Shown: piece after piece, positions 34,748 through 43,472 of the stretch
How the letters are laid out: each line of letters opens with the position of its first letter
Numbering within the stretch: the stretch's first letter is position 1
DNA from: Treponema bryantii NK4A124
GTDB taxonomy: Bacteria > Spirochaetota > Spirochaetia > Treponematales > Treponemataceae
Direction of reading: 5' to 3'
Assembly: GCF_000421345.1 (NCBI RefSeq)
Contig: NZ_ATWV01000002.1
Span: forward strand, 124,001-188,000
Length of the DNA stretch: 64,000 nt
The notes under the pieces: model-generated
Database searches by the model: none
What the model was told of the DNA's origin: nothing
The model's input: only the letters and a program-made list of their open reading frames with translations
Made by a program: the position numbers and the translations under genes

Positions 34748-36830
34748 ATAAAACTTTAATTTCATCTGCCAGTTCTGCGAATGGACCTGGCAGAACGTGA
34801 GTGCCGCGGTGGTTGCCGAAGAAGTCTTCATTGAAGATGATGTCACTTCCGTCGCGGTTTTCAAAGCGCTGTTCAGGTTCAAAGGCAGAGCCGAGAACTT
34901 TAGTTGTGATTTCGCCTGTGGTGTAGTTGCCAATCAGTTCTTTAAGGTTGTTCTTTAGGCTGCCAGATTTCAAGCTGATTTTAGCCTTGTTTTTTCCAGC
35001 CACTACGAGCTTGTCTTTTTCATGCTTGCAGACTGTAGCCCCGTTCAGGTAAACGTTTCCGCCCAGCCATACAGGGAGGTGACCAAAATGATACTGGGCA
35101 AGAGGCCCCATATCAGGCTCTCTGTCCATCATAAAGTTTTTAATCCATTCATCATAAGTAGGGAAGATATCAAATGGAGCAGTGCCGACAACTTCGTAGT
35201 CGGCAGCGGCTGCAGTCTTTTCCTTATCCTTTACATCAAATATCTGAACAAAAACATTATTGTAGATTCTGTCGTCGCCGTGAAGAATTGTCATAAAGCC
35301 TGCAACCTCTGTGCGGTGGCGGATATGGTAAGGAGTATAGCGTGGTTCGCGCTGGTCGTTTATAATGCTGTCTACGCCGGAATTGATGAGGCTGAAAGAG
35401 CCGTGAATCAAATTGTGAACAACGGCAATTCCTTCGCTCGGGATTGTGATGGAAACCTTGGAAAGCAGGAGGTTGTTGTCGATGGTTGTAGGACCATGTC
35501 CAACTTCAATAAAGACGTCTGTGCTGAACATTGCGCCTTGAGCGGCTTCGCGGCCTTCCGGTCTCTGGTTGTTGTACATGAGGTTCTGGCTTACACGGGC
35601 ACCCTGAGCTTCCCAGTCCAGCCATACGCCCATAATGCAGTCGTGAATGTGGTTGCGGCGGATTACAACATCGATTGCGGCATGCAGCTTGATTCCTGCA
35701 GTTTCGGCACCGCCCAGCTGCTGGGAGTTACAGATGTGGTGAATGTGGCAGTCTTCGATTGTAGAGAAAACGCCGCCCATACGGCCGACAATACCGGTCT
35801 GCTCGCAGTGGTGAACGTGGCAGTGGCGTACGATGTGTGAGCCGATATTTTCTTTTGTCCAGCCGTGATACTGACCGCGGCAAACTGCATCGCGTTCCAT
35901 CTGAGTAGGGCTCTTGAGGTGCTTTGTATAAAAGTACATGTCGTTTTCTTCGTCGCGGTATTTACCAAGTGAGATTCCGCAGCAGCGGCTGTTGCAGACT
36001 TCCAGGTCTTCGAAAATCCAGCCCTTGCTCCAGTGTGGGCCGATGAGTCCATCCTGGTAGGCAGCCGGCGGCGCCCATGTTGTAGCACCGTTACAGATTT
36101 TAAAGCCGCTTACGGTGATGTAGTTGAGCCCGTTCTGATCCGGCATAAAGCAGTTGCGGCGAACGAGGATTTCGATATTTTCCTTGTTAGGGTCCAGTCC
36201 CTTAAAGTTACAGTAGAAAACTGTAAATTGGCCTCGCTTAATTTCCTTAGCCTGTGCGTTTACGATATATTCAGCTGCTTGTACCGGCACAGTCCCGTCA
36301 TCATTATACTGGAGGGCAGGGGCCTCTCCTTCCTGCTCGCAGAACCATTTGTATTCCGATTCCTTCTGATTCCAGGCGCAGGGATCTGCTTTTCCTGCAA
36401 GACACTCATCTAAGCTTGCAGTTTCATACATCATTCTGTCGTTGAGGACAACGCAGCCTGTGTGGCGAACAGTCGGTGCAAAGTACCAGTCTCCGCAAAC
36501 ATAGCTCGTATAAGGATTGTAGCCACCGAAGATGCCGTTATCTACCTTTGCAGTCCATACGTCGCCCTTGAACTTTTTCCAGCCCTTGAGGGCTTCTGAA
36601 CCTGTGATTATGGCTCCCAGTGGTTTTTCTGATTTATAGGTGATTCTCTGGTCCGGTTCATCGCCGCAACCGCCGGCCTTTGGAACTACCTGTTCGCGGT
36701 AGATTCCCGGCGCAACAAGAACCTGGTCTCCCGCCCTGGCAATGGCAGCCGCCTGATTGATTGTCTTAAAAGGGGAAGCCTTGCTTCCGTTTCCGTTAGT
36801 TTTTGCTTTTGCGTTTACATAAAAAATCAT
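34746..36830 (-). CDS. GH120-like beta-xylosidase (parallel beta-helix)
   Basis: About 694 residues from the ATG at 36830, chosen because GGAG lies 6 nt upstream (an in-frame TTG at 36842 overlaps that site). It has no signal peptide, so it is probably cytoplasmic. The N-terminus 'FYVNAKAKTNGNGSKASPFKTI' and the following repeats are the right-handed beta-helix/DUF1565 type. Similarity to the GH120 xylosidase XylC is recalled along the length: 'GLIGPHWSKGWIFEDLE', 'AGIKLHAAIDVVIRRNHIHD', 'STEVAGF'-like segment. The presumed nucleophile (D405 in 'WLDWEAQG') and acid/base (E442 in 'DVFIEVGHGP') are both present, with a ~14-residue insertion between them. It would release xylose from imported xylo-oligosaccharides. 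Confidence 0.78.
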   Translation of the reverse strand: MIFYVNAKAKTNGNGSKASPFKTINQAAAIARAGDQVLVAPGIYREQVVPKAGGCGDEPDQRITYKSEKPLGAIITGSEALKGWKKFKGDVWTAKVDNGIFGGYNPYTSYVCGDWYFAPTVRHTGCVVLNDRMMYETASLDECLAGKADPCAWNQKESEYKWFCEQEGEAPALQYNDDGTVPVQAAEYIVNAQAKEIKRGQFTVFYCNFKGLDPNKENIEILVRRNCFMPDQNGLNYITVSGFKICNGATTWAPPAAYQDGLIGPHWSKGWIFEDLEVCNSRCCGISLGKYRDEENDMYFYTKHLKSPTQMERDAVCRGQYHGWTKENIGSHIVRHCHVHHCEQTGIVGRMGGVFSTIEDCHIHHICNSQQLGGAETAGIKLHAAIDVVIRRNHIHDCIMGVWLDWEAQGARVSQNLMYNNQRPEGREAAQGAMFSTDVFIEVGHGPTTIDNNLLLSKVSITIPSEGIAVVHNLIHGSFSLINSGVDSIINDQREPRYTPYHIRHRTEVAGFMTILHGDDRIYNNVFVQIFDVKDKEKTAAAADYEVVGTAPFDIFPTYDEWIKNFMMDREPDMGPLAQYHFGHLPVWLGGNVYLNGATVCKHEKDKLVVAGKNKAKISLKSGSLKNNLKELIGNYTTGEITTKVLGSAFEPEQRFENRDGSDIIFNEDFFGNHRGTHVLPGPFAELADEIKVL

Positions 36831-36847
36831 TGTGTTCTCCAATTTGT

Positions 36848-36907
36848 CGTCATTCCGAACTTGTTTCGGAATCTATATAAAAGATGCTGAAACAAGTTCA
36901 GCATGAC
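36848..36907. repeat. Family B palindromic repeat
   Basis: Two hairpins, ATTCCGAA/TTCGGAAT and ATGCTGAA/TTCAGCAT, just upstream of the xylosidase gene. Confidence 0.85.
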
Positions 36908-36982
36908 AGTTATTGTTAAATTATATAACGGATTTGAGAATAATATTGAAATTTTATCTACAAGAATAGGAAGAAAATATCT

Positions 36983-38329
36983 CTATCTGGAATAACCGAA
37001 GGCGAGAATTGTAAAGGCTTTTTTTTCTTCACCGGCTGCAGGTTTTATTTCTACAGTGTGCTTTCCGGCCTCAGTCTCATCAATCAGCATTACAATCATG
37101 CAGTTATTCCAGCCGCCTTCTTCGTGACCGGCGTAGGTATTCTGTAGCTTGCCGTCTACATAAACTTCGTATTTTCCAAACTTATCAGTATTGGCATTTT
37201 TGTAAATCATGATGAGGCTCTTGCAGTTAAGCTCCATTTTGAAGGCCTGAGAAGAACTGCCGTCATTTTTCCAGTTTTCGGGGAAGCATTTTCCGCCATG
37301 CAGGTAAGCCTGAATCTCTGTATCTTTTTGACTAAAGCCTCCTGCATTTATTGTGACGTTTTTATCCTGTGTATCTGCATAAAGGGTGGTAAAATTTTCG
37401 AATGGATTTTCGTTTTTGTAAGTGGCAGGAATCTCAAAAGAAGAATCTGCTTCTGAAGCGTCGATTTCATCAATAAGATTGATAAGACAGCGGGCCATAT
37501 ATTTGTGACCGTTTTTTGTCGGGTGAACAAAATCAGAATAATAAATCTTTGAATCCTTTTCCTGATTAACACCTGAGCCGGCAAGTCCCTTGCTGATGCT
37601 TACCTGAGGCAGCTTATAAAAATCAGCTACAGGAGAAATCTGGCCCTGCTGATTCTGATAGGTTGCGGCGGCATAAAGCATGATTACGGCAGTATTGTTT
37701 TCGAGAGCCGTGCGGACAAGCTTTTCCATGGCGCGGGTTTTGGAACATTCAAGCCAGTCGTTTACGGCAAACTCAATTACAAGAAGATCTGGATGTCGGC
37801 CGGCGCGGGAAACGACGTCTTTCTGGTAACGGATTAAGCCCATTGGAGAAGGGGTGCCGCCGATTCCTGCAGGAATAAAATTTACTTTTGATTTATCAGC
37901 GGCATATTTTTCTATGAACATATCCCGGAACTGATAGGCATAACCTTCTGTGTAAACAGCTGGACCTGCGCCTTCTGTAACGGAGCCTCCGATTGCAGAA
38001 ATAATAACCTGGTCGCCGGCACGTAGTTTTGCAAGCACCTGCTTTATAAGATAATTGTTTCCTTTTGTTACAAGACTTTTTTTTATGATTTCTTCGTATT
38101 TTGAATCAGGAATCTTGAGGCCGTTAGTAGATGGCTCTGTATTTGTATCCTGATTTTTCTGGGCTTCCTGAGACTGCATAAATCTCTGTGCGAGTGGATT
38201 CGATTCTTCTGTAGTTACTGGCTGATTCATTCTGCTCTCCTGTTTAGTACAACTGATTAGTGGAAATAAAAAAATGAAAATTGCTCCGGTGAATAAAAAT
38301 TTGGAGCATTTAGAGAAAGTAATTTTCAT
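36983..38329 (-). CDS. SGNH/GDSL-type esterase lipoprotein, probable carbohydrate deacetylase
   Basis: 448 residues. Lipoprotein signal with lipobox L-I-S-C at about residue 27, then a Gln/Ser-rich linker. The SGNH hydrolase domain (about 80-285) shows block I 'IGGSVTEGAG' (catalytic Ser), block II 'GIGGTPSPMG', block III 'FAVNDW' and block V 'SDFVHPTKNGH' (Asp and His). The C-terminal ~140 residues form a beta-sandwich-like domain ('KYEVYVDGKLQNTYAGHEEGG' region) as in some CE enzymes. It likely removes acetyl groups from polysaccharide at the cell surface, upstream of the intracellular xylosidase encoded next. Confidence 0.8.
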   Translation of the reverse strand: MKITFSKCSKFLFTGAIFIFLFPLISCTKQESRMNQPVTTEESNPLAQRFMQSQEAQKNQDTNTEPSTNGLKIPDSKYEEIIKKSLVTKGNNYLIKQVLAKLRAGDQVIISAIGGSVTEGAGPAVYTEGYAYQFRDMFIEKYAADKSKVNFIPAGIGGTPSPMGLIRYQKDVVSRAGRHPDLLVIEFAVNDWLECSKTRAMEKLVRTALENNTAVIMLYAAATYQNQQGQISPVADFYKLPQVSISKGLAGSGVNQEKDSKIYYSDFVHPTKNGHKYMARCLINLIDEIDASEADSSFEIPATYKNENPFENFTTLYADTQDKNVTINAGGFSQKDTEIQAYLHGGKCFPENWKNDGSSSQAFKMELNCKSLIMIYKNANTDKFGKYEVYVDGKLQNTYAGHEEGGWNNCMIVMLIDETEAGKHTVEIKPAAGEEKKAFTILAFGYSR

Positions 38330-38384
38330 GATTTTAGTTATACAACTAAGAGACAGATTTTTTTATCGGAAAAACTACTTATTC

Positions 38385-39428
38385 CTAGTCATGCTTGCCC
38401 TGACCGTGGCGAACCTGCTCAAGTCCCCGCTTGAACTGAGGAATACGGGCACAGGTAACAGTGTTCATGTCGCTGCGGTCGCCGCGCTGGAGGAAGTGGT
38501 AGGCAACACCCGCAATCATAGCGCCATTGTCTCCGCAAAGCTTGAGGGGAGGGAAGATGCAGTTGAGGTCACTTCTTTCTGCCAGCATTGCGCGAAGTCG
38601 GGAATTAGCTGCAACACCGCCGCCACAAACAACTGTTTTGAGGCCGGTGTCGTCTGCGGCTTTGAGTAATTTTCCTACCAGAGTTTTGATTGCAGTTTCC
38701 TGGAAGGCGGCGCACATATTTTCTGTTGAGTGCTCGTAGCCTGGCTGCCAGAAAAGATCGCACTGGTGAATTACTGCAGTTTTAAGACCAGAGAAAGAAA
38801 CATCATATTTGTGTTCATTTTCATCCAGCTTTGGAACAGGGAACTTTGCAGCCTTGGGGTCACCTTTTTTTGCAAGGTTATCAATGATAACTCCTCCAGG
38901 GTAGCCGAGCCCGTAGAACTTAGCAACCTTATCAAAGGCTTCTCCTACAGAGTCATCAACTGTAGTTCCCAAAATTTCAAGGTCATCAAATCCGTTTACC
39001 TTACAGATAATAGAATGGCCGCCGCTAACGAGGAGACCGAGGAATGGATATTCAACCGGAGTCTGCAGCTGGGCAGCGTAAAGGTGACCCAGCATATGAT
39101 TGATTGCGATAAAAGGCTTGTTTGTTGCCCAGGCAAGAGTTTTTCCAAAGGTAAAGCCAACGAGAAGTGAGCCCATGAGACCAGGTCTGTTAGTTGCGGC
39201 TATCGCATCAACCTGGTCCAGAGACATGTTTGCTTCTTTGAGGGCCTGACGTACAACCGGCAAAATCCATTCGGCGTGTTTGCGGCTTGCAATTTCCGGA
39301 ACTACGCCCTTGTATATTTTATGAAAAGGAATCTGTGTTGCAACTACGTTGCTGAGAATTGTTCTTCCGTCTTCTACGATTGCGCAGGCTGTTTCGTCAC
39401 AGCTGCTTTCTATACCTAAAACTTTCAT
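38385..39428 (-). CDS. tsaD: tRNA N6-adenosine threonylcarbamoyltransferase TsaD
   Basis: 347 residues, full length. Starts 'MKVLGIESSCDETACAIVEDG', with the metal-binding 'INHMLGHLYAA' (HxxxH) and 'LLVSGGHS', and 'VVCGGGVAANSRLR'. It transfers threonylcarbamoyl to A37 of ANN-decoding tRNAs with TsaB/TsaE. It lies between the SGNH esterase and the deacetylase on the same strand; a family C repeat separates it from the latter. Confidence 0.98.
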   Translation of the reverse strand: MKVLGIESSCDETACAIVEDGRTILSNVVATQIPFHKIYKGVVPEIASRKHAEWILPVVRQALKEANMSLDQVDAIAATNRPGLMGSLLVGFTFGKTLAWATNKPFIAINHMLGHLYAAQLQTPVEYPFLGLLVSGGHSIICKVNGFDDLEILGTTVDDSVGEAFDKVAKFYGLGYPGGVIIDNLAKKGDPKAAKFPVPKLDENEHKYDVSFSGLKTAVIHQCDLFWQPGYEHSTENMCAAFQETAIKTLVGKLLKAADDTGLKTVVCGGGVAANSRLRAMLAERSDLNCIFPPLKLCGDNGAMIAGVAYHFLQRGDRSDMNTVTCARIPQFKRGLEQVRHGQGKHD

Positions 39429-39443
39429 TTAGATCCTCGTCTA

Positions 39444-39474
39444 TGTCATTGTCGGGCTCGACCCGACAATCTAG
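39444..39474. repeat. Family C palindromic repeat supplying a stop codon
   Basis: TGTCATTGTCGGG...CCCGACAATCTAG. The CTA at 39471-39473 is the reverse complement of the TAG stop of the deacetylase gene. Confidence 0.8.
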
Positions 39475-40727
39475 TTCTTCTTTGCTTTACTTTTGCTTAC
39501 CGTGCTGAATGTATATCCCTGAGCTTTAAGCTCCGGGTAAACTTCCTGTAAAAATGCCGGTAGAAAATCTGCACTCCAGATATGGCCTATCATTATAACG
39601 CTTCCATTTTTATTTGCAAGGTCAAGGCCTTTTTTAAGCTCCTTAAGGGCATTTTCTTTTGTTTTTTCGTTGTCTAAAAATATGTTGCGCTCGTAGTAAG
39701 AATAGCCCAGCTCGCGGGCAACGTAAGGCACTTTTGTTTCGACGTTAGTGCGGCTGTCGAGGAAGTAAATACCTTCCTGGGATGCAAACTGCAGAACTGT
39801 CGCCATTTTTTCTGCATCGGCAGTAATTGCAGAACCTTCATGATTATTCAGTCCGGCAATCGGGCCTATTTCTGTTATGTTTTGAAAAAGCAGGGATTTT
39901 ATCTGCTCTTCGGTCATATCCGGTTTAATTGCACCGGGTCCCGGATTCACACTCGCATTTACAGACTGCATAGGCTGATGAAGAATAAGCTCGTTGCCGG
40001 AAGCGCGTACCTGGGCAGCACTTTCTTTCGAGTGGGCAATTTGAGGAAGTACGGCAACTGTTATAGGGAAGGGCAGCTTTAAGAATGGCGCAAGGTGAGA
40101 AAGATTCTGTCCGCCGTCGTCAAAAACAAAAATCAGCTGGGCACCGTTTTTTGCTGCCGGGAAGTTGTATTTTGATTTCTGCTCGTTCTGAACTTTTGGG
40201 GGTGTGGCCGGGGCAGCCTCTTTTACTTCGGCCGGCTTTTTTTCTTCCTTTGCCTGTGGAGTTTCTATCTTTTTAGGAGCCTCGGTTTTCTTTGGGACTT
40301 CCTCTTTTGAAGCTTCCTTTTTCGCAGTTTCTGTTTTTTTGTTATCAGTCTTAGGAGCTTCGGCTTTTTTTGATGGTTCGGCCTTTTTTGTAGCTTCAGT
40401 TTTTTTTGCTGTCTCAGTCTTTTTTGATGAATCAGCTTTTTTAGAAACTTCTTTTTCTTTTACTTCTTCAGCTTTATTTTTTGAATCAACAATCTCTTCT
40501 TTATATCTTTGAATTGCGGCATCAGAAAGCTTGCGGTCCGGCTCCTTAAGGGTAGTTACCAGCAGAAGACTCATGCAGATAGTAATAATGACGCAACAGA
40601 GAATGATTGCCTTGTAAGCAGGAATATAAACCTTAGGCTTTTTCGTCGTTCGGCGGGTCGTGCGTTTTGTGCTTGTCTTACGAGTAGATTTGCTTGATGT
40701 AGTTCGAGATGTTTTCTTCTGCGGCAT
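39471..40727 (-). CDS. Divergent polysaccharide deacetylase (YibQ/DUF610-like) with Lys/Glu-rich stalk
   Basis: 418 residues. A very basic N-terminus (S/T/K/R-rich), one membrane segment ('AIILCCVIITICMSLLLVTTL', about 43-63), a long repetitive Lys/Ala/Glu/Pro stalk with 'KKTEA', 'KKAEA' units (about 95-195), and the C-terminal domain 'QLIFVFDDGGQNLSHLAPFL', 'ITVAVLPQIAHSKE', 'ELILHQPMQS', 'GLNNHEGSAIT', 'YFLDSRTN' and 'SVIMIGHIW'. The D-D and H motifs match the divergent polysaccharide deacetylase family. It is inner-membrane anchored and probably acts on peptidoglycan or a glycan in the periplasm. The stalk should span the periplasmic gap. Confidence 0.85.
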   Translation of the reverse strand: MPQKKTSRTTSSKSTRKTSTKRTTRRTTKKPKVYIPAYKAIILCCVIITICMSLLLVTTLKEPDRKLSDAAIQRYKEEIVDSKNKAEEVKEKEVSKKADSSKKTETAKKTEATKKAEPSKKAEAPKTDNKKTETAKKEASKEEVPKKTEAPKKIETPQAKEEKKPAEVKEAAPATPPKVQNEQKSKYNFPAAKNGAQLIFVFDDGGQNLSHLAPFLKLPFPITVAVLPQIAHSKESAAQVRASGNELILHQPMQSVNASVNPGPGAIKPDMTEEQIKSLLFQNITEIGPIAGLNNHEGSAITADAEKMATVLQFASQEGIYFLDSRTNVETKVPYVARELGYSYYERNIFLDNEKTKENALKELKKGLDLANKNGSVIMIGHIWSADFLPAFLQEVYPELKAQGYTFSTVSKSKAKKN

Positions 40728-40733
40728 AATGTT

Positions 40734-41552
40734 TTACGCTTTTACGGCAATCTGCTCCTGTAATTCGAGGACTTTTTTTAGCGGTAACTTTTCGCATTTT
40801 GCAATGATTTTCGGGTCTATTTTTTCTTTGAGAAGATTAATTGAGGCTTCAATGGCTTGTTGTTCCCGTCCATAGTCTATATCATAAGTTCTTTGTCTCT
40901 CATAATTCATAAACTGAATCCTCCATTGCATATTTTGTTTAGCGTCTTTTACATAACTATCTAGTTCAGATGTATATTGATTTGCCGCTTTATTTGAGAT
41001 GAGAAATTTAAAGAAAGACTTCAATTCCTCATCTTTAAGCATTTTAGCACATCTTGGAGCAATAAAAAAGTGTTTGTAAGAGCGGTCATTCAGTTTTGTT
41101 ACACCATCTTCTTGACAGATATTCTCGAAAGTATTTACAGGCAGCCTGTTTTCAAATACGTCTTCCAGACAGATAAAGATTACATGCGAGTCCTTCAGTT
41201 TGTTATACTTTTCTCCCGGCTTCAAATTATCTAAGTCCATAAGGGCAGAATAGTACCTCGAACGCTTTGGAAGTTCTGATGTGTTTATGACCTGAAGTTC
41301 AATATCATGCATACGCTTTGTTTCGGTAACATATACATCCAGTCTGATGCTTTTTGCATCTTTGTCTACTTCAATAATCTCTTCGTTAGACATTTTCATG
41401 CGTTTGATTTTGATATTCAACAACATTTCCAGAAGGTATTTACAAGCTTCCGGATGATGCCGCATGACCTTGTAGAATATGAAGTTGTTTGCTAGAGTCG
41501 CCTTTTTCCATTCTTTCAGGATTTCAGAATCGGTTTTACTGGTTTTTGACAT
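40734..41552 (-). CDS. Rpn-type PD-(D/E)XK nuclease / putative transposase
   Basis: 272 residues of the PDDEXK_2 family (Rpn recombination-promoting nucleases). The nuclease core is at about 15-115: 'FKVM'-like start 'NNFIFYKVMRHHPEACKYLLEMLLNI', then 'IRLDVYVTETKRMHDIELQV', with catalytic D and E-x-Q. The C-terminal part ends in 'IAKCEKLPLKKVLELQ', typical for spirochaete copies. These proteins act like stand-alone mobile nucleases; no IS ends flank this copy. It is followed closely by the deacetylase gene (6 nt). Confidence 0.85.
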   Translation of the reverse strand: MSKTSKTDSEILKEWKKATLANNFIFYKVMRHHPEACKYLLEMLLNIKIKRMKMSNEEIIEVDKDAKSIRLDVYVTETKRMHDIELQVINTSELPKRSRYYSALMDLDNLKPGEKYNKLKDSHVIFICLEDVFENRLPVNTFENICQEDGVTKLNDRSYKHFFIAPRCAKMLKDEELKSFFKFLISNKAANQYTSELDSYVKDAKQNMQWRIQFMNYERQRTYDIDYGREQQAIEASINLLKEKIDPKIIAKCEKLPLKKVLELQEQIAVKA

Positions 41553-41688
41553 ATTGTAGCCTCCAACAAAAAAGTGGAGGAATGTCGCTTAGAGACGGAA
41601 GTGCGGCTTTTATCCATATATAATATAGTTTGACTTGTTGCAAAAAAGGAAGTTTTTCTGAAAAAAAATCCACGGTTGGCTGATTCTG

Positions 41689-41697
41689 TGGTATAAT
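41689..41697 (+). promoter_or_regulatory. Extended -10 promoter candidate
   Basis: TGGTATAAT, an extended -10 (TGnTATAAT), upstream of the heptanucleotide repeat. No good -35 is seen, which extended -10 promoters do not need. A second TTGACA (41734-41739) has no matching -10 unless the tandem repeat length changes. Confidence 0.45.
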
Positions 41698-41760
41698 TTT
41701 ACTATTATACAATGAAAAATATATTACACTTGCTTGACATAAAAACTCTCTTCATGAAAC

Positions 41761-41813
41761 AATTCGCAATTCGCAATTCGCAATTCGCAATTCGCAATTC
41801 GCAATTCGCAATT
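41761..41813 (+). repeat. Heptanucleotide tandem repeat (AATTCGC)x7
   Basis: Seven perfect AATTCGC copies (41761-41809) plus a partial AATT. It is not in a coding region; it lies 134 bp before the lipoprotein start. Short perfect tandem repeats change copy number by slippage. Confidence 0.97.
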
Positions 41814-41860
41814 GTTGCGTCATACTAACGCAAATCACAGAAAATATACAAAATCTAACT

Positions 41861-41908
41861 CACCCGGAAGGTTACCCTTGCTCAGGCATTATATGTCTGC
41901 GCAAGGTG
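41861..41908 (+). promoter_or_regulatory. Structured 5' leader hairpin of the repeat lipoprotein mRNA
   Basis: CCTTGC (41876-41881) pairs with GCAAGG (41901-41906), with inner CAG/CTG and CAT/ATG pairs; CACC (41861) and GGTG (41905) offer an alternative closure. No T-run follows, so it is not an intrinsic terminator. Confidence 0.4.
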
Positions 41909-41946
41909 TCTATATTTAAAAATAATTCAATTTGGAGGAATAAATA

Positions 41947-43440
41947 ATGAAAAAACTTTTATTTGCTTTATTTGCAGCAGTCTTTGCTGTAAGTATAATC
42001 GGCTGTTCAAATTCAAGTGGGGGAGACTCACCAGCTGAACAAACGCCACCAGCTGAACAAACGCCACCAGCTGAACCAACTATGCAGGAAACGCCGCTGA
42101 CGCTTGAGGCTATTGCGGCCGGTACGATTACGCTGGAAAATCCGTGGTCTACGCTTAAGTATAAGAAAAACGGCGGCGATTTTGTGAGCGTAACTGCAAA
42201 CGCGAACACGATTACTGTTGCTGCTGGCGACAAAGTCGCGTTTTATGCAGACGGCTCGGAGAATATATATGATTTAGATACGCTTACAATGATATTGTTT
42301 AACATTAGTTGTAGCAGTGACTGCTACGTTTACGGTAATGTTATGAGCCTTTTGAGTTCATCTAACTTTAAAAATACTACGTTAATTAGTACAGAATATG
42401 CATTTGCAGAATTATTCTATTATCACGATTATTCCGCAAACATTTCTACAAATACTCATATAAAAAATCATGCGCAAAAGGCACTTGTGCTTCCTGTGAC
42501 GACACTGGCAGAAGGTTGCTATTACAGAATGTTCCAAGGTTGTAAAGGATTGACAAGAACGCCGTCTCTTCCTGCTACTACGTTGGCAAAAGAATGTTAT
42601 TACCAAATGTTTTATGGCTGCACAGGATTGACAAGCGCACCGTCTCTTCCTGCAACGACGCTGAAAGATATTTGCTATATGGAAATGTTCTATGACTGTA
42701 CAGGGTTGACAAGTGCGCCTACACTTCCTGCGACAACACTGGCAGATTACTGCTACGGCGGTATGTTTTATGGTTGTACAGGATTAACGAGTGCGCCAGC
42801 TCTTCCTGCTACTACATTGGCAGGTTCTTGCTATAGCCAAATGTTCTATGGCTGTACAGGATTGACAAGCGCACCTGTACTTCCTGCGACTACGCTATCA
42901 GTTAATTGCTACAGTGGTATGTTCTATGGCTGTACAGGATTGACAACTGCGCCAGTGCTTCCTGCTACTACGCTGACAGATTTTTGCTATGCCTCAATGT
43001 TCTATGGTTGCACAGGATTGACAACTGCGCCGACTCTTCCAGCTACTACGTTGTCAGATTATTGCTATGAACAAATGTTCTATGGTTGCACAGGATTTAC
43101 AACCGCACCAGTACTTCCTGCGACTACGCTGACTATTCTTTGTTATTACCAAATGTTCTATGGATGTACAGGATTAACGAGCGCGCCAGTTCTTCTGTCA
43201 ACTACGCTAGTAAGTGGTTGCTATTGGGGAATGTTCTATGGCTGTACTAATTTATCATCTGTCACTTGTTTGGCTACAAATATTTCTGCATATAATTGTA
43301 CAGAAGAGTGGTTGTGTGGTGTTGCTTCGACAGGTACATTCACGAAAGCTGCGTCAATGACAAGTTGGGCAACAAGTACAACTGATAATACGTCTGGCAT
43401 ACCTGAAGGCTGGACAGTAGCAGTCTATTCAGCACAATAG
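41947..43440 (+). CDS. Repeat-rich surface lipoprotein (BspA/LRR-like)
   Basis: 497 residues. Lipobox I-I-G-C at about residue 20, then a threefold PPAEQT linker and a small domain ('LTLEAIAAGTITLENPWSTL', about 50-110). Residues 182-441 hold ten tandem 26-residue repeats, consensus LPATTL-xxx-CYxxMFYGC-TGLTSAPx; the first and last are degenerate. The C-terminus is 'SGIPEGWTVAVYSAQ'. The pattern is that of leucine-rich BspA-type surface proteins, with Cys at two fixed places per repeat. It is probably exposed on the cell surface and binds host or other bacterial ligands (inference). The ribosome site GGAGG lies 8-9 nt upstream. Confidence 0.85.
   Translation: MKKLLFALFAAVFAVSIIGCSNSSGGDSPAEQTPPAEQTPPAEPTMQETPLTLEAIAAGTITLENPWSTLKYKKNGGDFVSVTANANTITVAAGDKVAFYADGSENIYDLDTLTMILFNISCSSDCYVYGNVMSLLSSSNFKNTTLISTEYAFAELFYYHDYSANISTNTHIKNHAQKALVLPVTTLAEGCYYRMFQGCKGLTRTPSLPATTLAKECYYQMFYGCTGLTSAPSLPATTLKDICYMEMFYDCTGLTSAPTLPATTLADYCYGGMFYGCTGLTSAPALPATTLAGSCYSQMFYGCTGLTSAPVLPATTLSVNCYSGMFYGCTGLTTAPVLPATTLTDFCYASMFYGCTGLTTAPTLPATTLSDYCYEQMFYGCTGFTTAPVLPATTLTILCYYQMFYGCTGLTSAPVLLSTTLVSGCYWGMFYGCTNLSSVTCLATNISAYNCTEEWLCGVASTGTFTKAASMTSWATSTTDNTSGIPEGWTVAVYSAQ
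42490..43269 (+). repeat. Ten 78-bp in-frame repeats in the surface lipoprotein gene
   Basis: Each 78-bp unit encodes LPATTL...GCTGLTSAP. Third-position differences between units show they have diverged, but long near-identical blocks (ATGTTCTATGGCTGTACAGG) could still recombine. Confidence 0.93.
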
Positions 43441-43472
43441 CATCGCAGTGCTATGTGCTAGCGATTAAACTA

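Larger units (their letters stand above)
41553..41946. other. 394-bp gene-free region upstream of the repeat lipoprotein
   Basis: It contains an extended -10 promoter candidate, a 7-bp tandem repeat, two hairpins and the ribosome site GGAGGA of the lipoprotein gene. No ORF with coding character was seen on either strand. Confidence 0.6.

Noticed and set aside
40734-41552. Rpn-type nuclease as part of an intact insertion sequence
   Set aside because: No terminal inverted repeats or target duplications flank it; Rpn genes often stand alone.
41761-41813. AATTCGC tandem repeat as origin iterons or CRISPR
   Set aside because: The 7-bp units are direct and gapless, with no DnaA boxes, dnaA/dnaN or replication genes nearby.
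42490-43269. Regular repeats that could be taken for a CRISPR array
   Set aside because: The 78-bp units are contiguous, in frame and encode a 26-residue protein repeat; there are no spacers and no cas genes.
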